From NCBI GenBank assembly GCA_021442155.1, contig CM038215.1, positions 211,290,982 through 211,354,981 on the forward strand: DNA of 64,000 nucleotides. Reading direction: 5' to 3'. Source of the DNA: Cymbidium sinense. Lineage: Eukaryota; Streptophyta; Magnoliopsida; Asparagales; Orchidaceae. This document shows, piece after piece, positions 57,676 to 64,000 of this stretch (its first letter is position 1; the number at the start of each line of letters is the position of its first letter). A program made the translations under genes and the position numbers. The notes below the pieces were generated by a model. The model had not been told where the DNA came from. It saw only the letters and a program-made list of their open reading frames with translations, and did not search any database.

Positions 57676-59881
57676 ACAATGTTTTAAATAATCTCTTCAT
57701 CAATGAAAATTTTGTTTAATCAAATTATTCTCTGAATTCGAATGTCTTTGATTGACAAACTCTCGATGTGTTTAGGATATGTGTAAGAGAACCCATGTGA
57801 TATTGTATGGCAATAAGCACAACATAAACACAAAATTACACAAAAAATGAATCACAAGCATAAATGCCACTGCTTCAGACTACTTTAAGTTGAGATAAGA
57901 CCCCTGGTGGCTCTTACTCAGTGGTTACCGTAGGTCAGGTTTGATTTACTACTTGGCTAGTGGGTCTCCTTAGTGGTTAATTTTTCATGGGAGGATGTGA
58001 GTCCCCAAGCTTTTTTTCTAGCTTGATTGCTACAAATCAATGAGGTCCTTGTCAATTTGATGTGTTCTACTGCATAATCAGTAGGCCATACCAGTAGTTA
58101 ATCATGTTTTTGAATATGTGAGCCCCTCAACTTTTTCTTTGAGCTGACTATCGTATGCTGACCGGGTCTGAATATATATTAGAGGATTAGGGTAAGACCC
58201 CTAGTGGCTCCTCTTCTTCTTTACTACTTCAAGCATGGGTTCAATCTTCCTTTGTGACTCCCCACTTGATAGTGGCCCAAGGTTGGATAGTGGTTGTTTA
58301 GCTGATGATAGACTATCCTAATGCTCAGTTCCGTTTAGGAAGATGTGAGTTCATGATGCTTTCTTCTTAGATTGATCATCACAAATTGATGGGCACCTTA
58401 GGTTGGTTGGTGTTCACTTTACTGACAACAACCCACCTAGTGGGTACACCACTCAGGTAGATGTGACTCTTCATGCTTTCCCTCTGAGTTGGCCATCATA
58501 TGCCTATAGAATTTATATATTTCAAGAATTAGGATAAGACCTGCAGAGGAATTTTCCCTATGGGCATTCTATTTGGATTACATCTTCAGAATCCCATCTA
58601 TATATAACCCAGGTTACTACCGGATTGGGTAGTTCCTCTTTCCTAGTAGCCACCCCATTGGCTGGAAGCTCCATACTATGGATGTATGGACTATCCCTTG
58701 GGCGAGTAAATCAAATATTTTCCAAAACCCCATGGATCCTTCTTAGTGTTACCCATCATAAACCAAAAGGGTTCACAATAAACAAATAAACAAAATGAAA
58801 TTGTTTGTGCATTAAGATAAGACCCCTAGTGGCACCTCTTCCCAAATGGGCATCCTACCTTTTTCAGACAGTGTTAGGAAAACTCCTTATAGAAATAACC
58901 TCGACTACTTAAGCTAAGATAAGATTCCTAAAGGCCCTCACTTAGTATTCGTTCTATGTCAAGTTCAACTTGCTGCATGATCAGTGGGTCACCCTAGTGG
59001 TTGATTCTGCTTTGGAAGATGTGAGTCCCCAAGTTTTCTTCTTAATTCAACCATTGTAAACTGATATCCAACCCATAAGTTGGATAGTCTCTACTGTGTG
59101 GTTGGTAGACTGTTCCTTTGAGTCGGCAAGTCTAAGATAAGTCCAGGCTATTATATCCCTTCCTTATTATGACTCATTACAAACCTATTAGGTCCATTTT
59201 CATGTTTTGAGGGTTCGGATCATGCCCTTGAGGCTTCTTCCCAAGTGACTACCTTAAGTTGGATACTCCATTGTGGCCATTCCCCTTTGGGTTGTCCCTT
59301 AAGGTTGAGTAGTATCATTTTACAAATAAGTGGACTACTGCTTTGGGCTGGTAAATCTAAGGTAGGTCTAGGCTCCTGTAGCCCCTCCTTAGTGTGGCCC
59401 ATTGCAAACCAACATGGTCTACATCCATTCAACAATAAAATATAAATCAAAATCAACATGAATCACCCGAATCAAATAAAATTCTTCAACATAACCAAAT
59501 TAAATCAATTAAACAAACTAAATCAAATCAAACTAATCCTAATCCAAATCCCATCAATTCCTAATAGATACTTAGTCATGCCCTTAGCATGGTTCAATCC
59601 CTAGTAGATTCATCTTCGTGTCCTTAGCACAAAGACAAACTTTAAATAATCATTTCTAACAAATTCTCATTTATCCCCTTGGCATGATTGAATCTTCAAC
59701 GGTGGCATGAAACAAAATAAATCAAACTAAACTAAGATTTGAATTTCTTATACCCCTCCATTTAAGTATAAACAGACTTCATTGATGTTCATGACCTTCA
59801 TGGATGCTATTGATCATCTCAATCAATGCTAATATGTGCGGTGTTGCTTGTCTGTTATACCTCACCTATTGGGGGTCCTTT
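57676..59881 (+). repeat. 3' UTR tandem-repeat region of element C
   Basis: Between pol and the 3' LTR, the motif TTA(A/G)GATAAGACCCCTAG-TGGC or a variant recurs near 57,890, 58,185, 58,528, 58,812 and 58,915. It alternates with GGAAGATGTGAGTTC- and CTTTCTTCTTAG-type blocks. From 59,450 an AATCAAAT-rich spacer follows, then a conserved block (TGTTATACCTCACC, ATTGGGGGTCC) immediately before the LTR. It aligns with 240-1,968 in D. No coding sequence was found. Confidence 0.6.
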
Positions 59882-62800
59882 TGTTGATCTCATTTTTGGA
59901 GTGAGGATTGATCACTCCCATTCGAGGTTAGGGATTCTCCTAAACACTTAGATTTTCTTAGTTCTAGGACACTTCAAGTAATTAAGGGAACACTAGACCC
60001 AGGCATAAAGACTTGTAGGGCCCTAACTCAAGAGCTTACCTCAGGACAACTAGGCTTCACCTACTTCAAAGCCTAAAATGACACTCATACCCATCAATTC
60101 ATTTAAATCTAAACTAAATGATTGAAACCTCAACCCCAAGCCCATCAACTCACCTTGATGGAATTTGGTTTCCAATCCAAGCTCTAACCCAAATTAATTT
60201 AAATCTTAAACAAAGTTAACCCACTTCAATCCTCTAACTCCATTTAATCCAATTCAAGCAAACCAAACTCAATTTAATTCTCTCAATCATTCTAATTATC
60301 CAATGGATCTTTTCAAACTACTCCAATGCTTCAAATTAAGCAATTAAATTAATTAGAATTAATTAGCCCAAGTTAGCCCATTTTACATAAATGATTCAAA
60401 TGAGCCAAAACCCAATCAAACCTAAATAAATTATTCTCAAAGCCACCAATCAACTTTAAATTTATCATTGAATGTATTCTAACTATCCATAGCCTCTATT
60501 GGTCTAAATTGACTTGACAAAACCACTTAACCCAAAATGACCTAAAATTCCCAATTAGACCAAACTTTAATCAAACTCCCATTGGATCAAACCAAGCTAT
60601 CCAATCTCTTCATTGATGATTATCAATCATTATTGAACACTCCATGATAATCAATTAAACTTAACCAAGCTAATTTGGCCTATTGAACTAAGTTGACCCA
60701 ATTTGACCTAAATGGCCAAATTGGGCCAAATCAAATCCTAAACCAAATTGGTTGAAACCAAGGCTTCTAATCAATCACCAATTGGATGTTGGATATGATC
60801 CAACCTTTAATTGGACCCAATTTGGTCAACCCAACCCAATTGACCTACTTAGCCCAATTTGACCTTAAAGGTCAAATTGAACCAAATCACTCCCTAATCT
60901 AAATCAATTCAAATCAACTCTTCCAATCAATCACCAATGACCAATTGAACATGGACCTAACCCATGCTCAAGCTAATTTGACTAATTTGGTCAAATTGGT
61001 CAACATGACCCATTTGATCTAAATTAAATCATATGAACCAAACCTAAATCTAATCCAAATTGAATCAAACTAATTGCACTAACTTATTCCAAATGACCAA
61101 TTAAACTTAACCAAACTTTTACTTTGACCCAATTTGGTCAAAATGGTCAACTTAGCCCAATTGAACCCATTTAACCTATATGAATCAAATTGAGCCAAAC
61201 CCAACCAAACTTTTCATGACTCATCCTTAAGTCACCATGGGCTTGTCCAAGTGGACCCAACCCATGGTGAACCTCAATTGGGTCAAACCCATTGAACCAA
61301 ACCCTCCAAATGGGACAAAACTCCCATTTAGAAAGGTTCTCCACCTCCACACCCCTTGGAAGCCACCTTTGGCCCTTTTGAAATAAAGGACGACTAACCT
61401 AACCTAACCCAAGGCTGTCGGGTTCAGCCTTTGTCCAAGAGTGGGTGAGTTCACCCATAAGAAACCATTGGTCCACCAAAAAGTGTGCACTCCATGGTAT
61501 CCCACTACACTCCCTCAGCCTCTCACACACATCTACCTCAATAGTCCCCTACAACATACGACCACCTACTCCAGTCAGATGCTTCCAAAGGCTATGCCAA
61601 TATTAATTTGACCACCATAAGGCATCTTTAGACCAAATCTAGCAACTTTTGTGGCAATGCTTAGTCAACAGTTCAATCAACGATGAGGCAGCTCAAGATC
61701 TTCTCAACAGAGATTCATTTCCTTAAGGTGAAGTTATCTCTATCGATAGACAACTGGTCTCTAGCTTCAACAAGGTAAAAATTTGGCAATCATAGATTTG
61801 GCCATTAAGTGTTGGCCTTTTTTGAAATGAAATGTGGTTTCATGAAATTTCTACAATAGGATCTCCTCCCTAATCATTTTTATTCGATTTTTCCATCAAA
61901 CAAGCTCCGATGAGCTTGGATCGAGCGGACCAAGGCAGACGACGTTCGTCTTTCGATGCATGCTGGAAGATGGATTGTCGGCCATCATTTTGCATAATTA
62001 AAATAGATTATCATGACTAATCGAGCTAGAAATCTTGATTTAATCATTTTGTAATCACAGGATAAATCTTGACTATCCGATCTAAGATTAAACGGACAAG
62101 ACAAAACTATGCCCACCAACGTTGAGTTAACAGCCACACCGAATGTTACAAATAACCAATATTGCAATGCCACATGGAAAGTGTTGCCGCATTAGCGTCC
62201 ATGCAACGCTGATGGTTTAAAATGACTTAATTAGGTTTAAAAATATAATTAAATAGCCAGAACTTCAAAAAATTCATAACTAATTATAGAAAAATCCAAA
62301 AAATACAAATAAGCCCATTTTGGAAAGTTTTGACATAGTTAAATTAATAAAAATAAATTCATAATTAATATTTAATGAACAATGCTTAATTAAATTTTAA
62401 AGCTTAGGTTAATTATCTTAATTAAGCTCAAATTACTTGGCTAATTAATTCCAAATTTAGCAACTTGATTCTATTGGATGTCCTCTACCTCCCATATTTT
62501 TGTTGGAATTATTTGCCATGTAGTTTGGAAATTCCAAATTTTCAATCCTATTTAACCTTTTTAAATGATTTAATAATTATTAAAGTAATGAATAGTAAAA
62601 TTAAGTAATCAGGGTTAATCAATTAATGTAAATAGTGGTGATAACATGAGAATTAATTTGGACCTCCTCTCCTAATTATTTCGAAATGTATTCTTCTAAA
62701 GGGTTTAAATAATATGTTTAATAATTAAGGGTAAACTAAGGAAAATTAATAATGAAATACAAATGAAATTAATTTAAATAACTATAGTATCAACCCATTA

Positions 62801-64000
62801 ATCTCTCTATGTGTTTAATAACATAAAATCATAAGGAAATTTTGATTCTCTCATTACTGTGGGGAAATCACAAGATTATTTATCTTAAATCTTTTTCTTA
62901 TTTAATTTAATTAATTCTTAAGCATTAACCTTAATTGCTTTAGATCTCTAGGTGCATTATAAATTTTATTTTTCCAATGCACATCATTGAAGGTTCAGGT
63001 TTAGGTGATTAATTAAATTAAAGAAGTTCAAGAAAGGTTATCAAATTGATATGATTAATAGATTAAACTTGATTAATCCATAAAATATATTTAATTTCCT
63101 CCCTTTATCATATTAAATAATCAACATGGGATGGGGTGAATTATATGTATTGCTTTCTCCTCTTTAGGTTTTAACAACTTGAATATTAAAGTCAAACATT
63201 AATGAAATTTTGAATATACTTAAGGGATGTTTATCTAACTTGATTATCTTTAGGTTCTAATTAAATCAAGTATATTGTGTAGTGGTATTCAATTACATCC
63301 TTTAAATTATCATAAATGTGCATGCCATGTGCTTCATGTATTCATGTTTTAAAGTCAAAAGAATATGATTGCATTTAAATTGCATGAGTTCGATAAATAT
63401 TATCATATGATGTGGCTATTATCATTAGTAAATCTCAAACTATTTTGAAACTATATGTTAGTTATGAATTAAATAATTTGAAGCTTAAATCAATGATTAT
63501 TAGTTTATTATGTGAAAATGAAATGTTCATTTACTTGTAATCAAAAGTTGGCAATTGAAGGTTTTACTCATATGTTCATACTTATGTATTCATGTATTTG
63601 AATTGACAAGTATATAGTCTGGACATCCCAGAAATATGAGCCTTTAAGTAGCCCGAAGGGGGTCTTAGATAATCTCACTTCCATAATTTAATAATGGCAC
63701 GTACTTGCTTATATTTTATCTATGTGTGTGTGTATATTAGAACATAAAGTAAAACCCTTTTTCTCTCTGCCATTAAGCTTTACATAAGTAAAAGATATTT
63801 ATGCATAACTTTTTCATGATTTTATTTCTTTGTTTATGTATATACTTATTTATATTTGAATTGGCAAGTATATAGTCTGGACATCCCTGGACTATAAGGT
63901 TTTAAGTAACCCCAAGGAGGTCTTAAATAATCTCACTTCCCTAGTTTAACAATGGCACATACTTGCTTAAACTCTTTATACATGTTTATATATGCTTAAA
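59882..64000 (+). mobile_element. 3' LTR of Tat element C (runs off window)
   Basis: It starts TGTTGATCTCATTTTTGGAG at 59,882. The TTGACC-rich U3 spans about 60,070-61,230. A GGGTGA-GT-TCACCC palindrome lies at 61,443-61,456. The region from about 62,120 onward parallels the 5' LTR (45,030 onward), including the ~258 bp duplication at 63,597/63,855. The window ends at the point equivalent to about 46,850, so roughly 2.5 kb of LTR lies outside. It is non-coding. Confidence 0.65.
60070..61230 (+). repeat. TTGACC-rich U3 segment of C LTR
   Basis: Same composition as the U3 segments of A, B and D, with TTGACC, GGTCAA and CCAAATTGG variants throughout, for example TTGACCCAATTTGACC near 60,693. 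Confidence 0.55.

Noticed and set aside
59220..59459. 79-codon minus-strand frame with Trp- and Pro-rich sequence
   Set aside because: It falls inside the 3' UTR tandem repeats of element C, and an overlapping frame exists on the other strand; there is no conserved motif.

Overview
This window is AT-rich nuclear DNA from a flowering plant. The evidence is one intron-containing GDSL-type lipase/esterase locus of a plant family, plant retroelement lineages (Sirevirus-type Ty1/copia and Tat/Ogre-type Ty3/gypsy), MITE-like elements and long (AT)n runs. I cannot place the species. Nearly everything is decayed, nested LTR retrotransposon. I found no rRNA, tRNA, CRISPR array, bacterial operon or novel defence or metabolic system, and no gene that looks intact.

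Layout. Positions 1-5,989: a large Tat-lineage element (D) seen only as its 3' UTR tandem repeats and 3' LTR, with another copy of the same LTR (F) inserted at 233. Positions 6,100-8,000: a decayed Ty3/gypsy gag on the minus strand with a degenerate primer-binding site. Positions 8,581-8,905: a foldback MITE followed by a TA microsatellite. Positions 9,363-11,478: the only host-type gene, a five-exon GDSL esterase/lipase on the minus strand, which appears to be a pseudogene. Positions 12,660-12,985: a fragment of the Tat-family LTR end. Positions 13,768-14,225: a ~165 bp tandem repeat. Positions 14,330-21,080: a 5'-truncated Sirevirus-like copia element with gag, protease, integrase, RT and RNase H remnants, two polypurine tracts and a 2.4 kb 3' LTR.

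Positions 21,080-31,999: Tat element B on the minus strand (3' LTR, 3' UTR repeats, then gag to the pre-RT region, with RT, RNase H and integrase deleted). Positions 32,000-40,165: Tat element A on the plus strand, whose 5' LTR begins exactly where B's gag breaks off, so A probably inserted into B; A is lost after the start of its capsid region. Positions 40,166-44,634: unassigned LTR debris, a copia LTR end with its primer-binding site, and a MITE candidate. Positions 44,635-64,000: Tat element C on the plus strand, the most complete copy (truncated 5' LTR, tRNA-Arg-like primer-binding site, gag, protease, RT, RNase H, integrase, 3' UTR tandem repeats, 3' LTR running off the window).

A, B, C, D, F and G are copies of one family. 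Comparing them gives its order: LTR starting TGTT(A/G), then a primer-binding site, leader, gag, protease, RT, RNase H, integrase, a tandem-repeat 3' UTR and the LTR again. The LTR is about 6.6 kb by extrapolation, so a full element would be about 23-24 kb, as in Ogre elements. Two recurring family features deserve a second look: a U3 region packed with TTGACC/GGTCAA (W-box core) motifs, and a G-run/TATA/C-run hairpin just downstream of it. All coding regions carry stops and frameshifts. I worked by eye, so boundaries are approximate unless a terminal motif is named.
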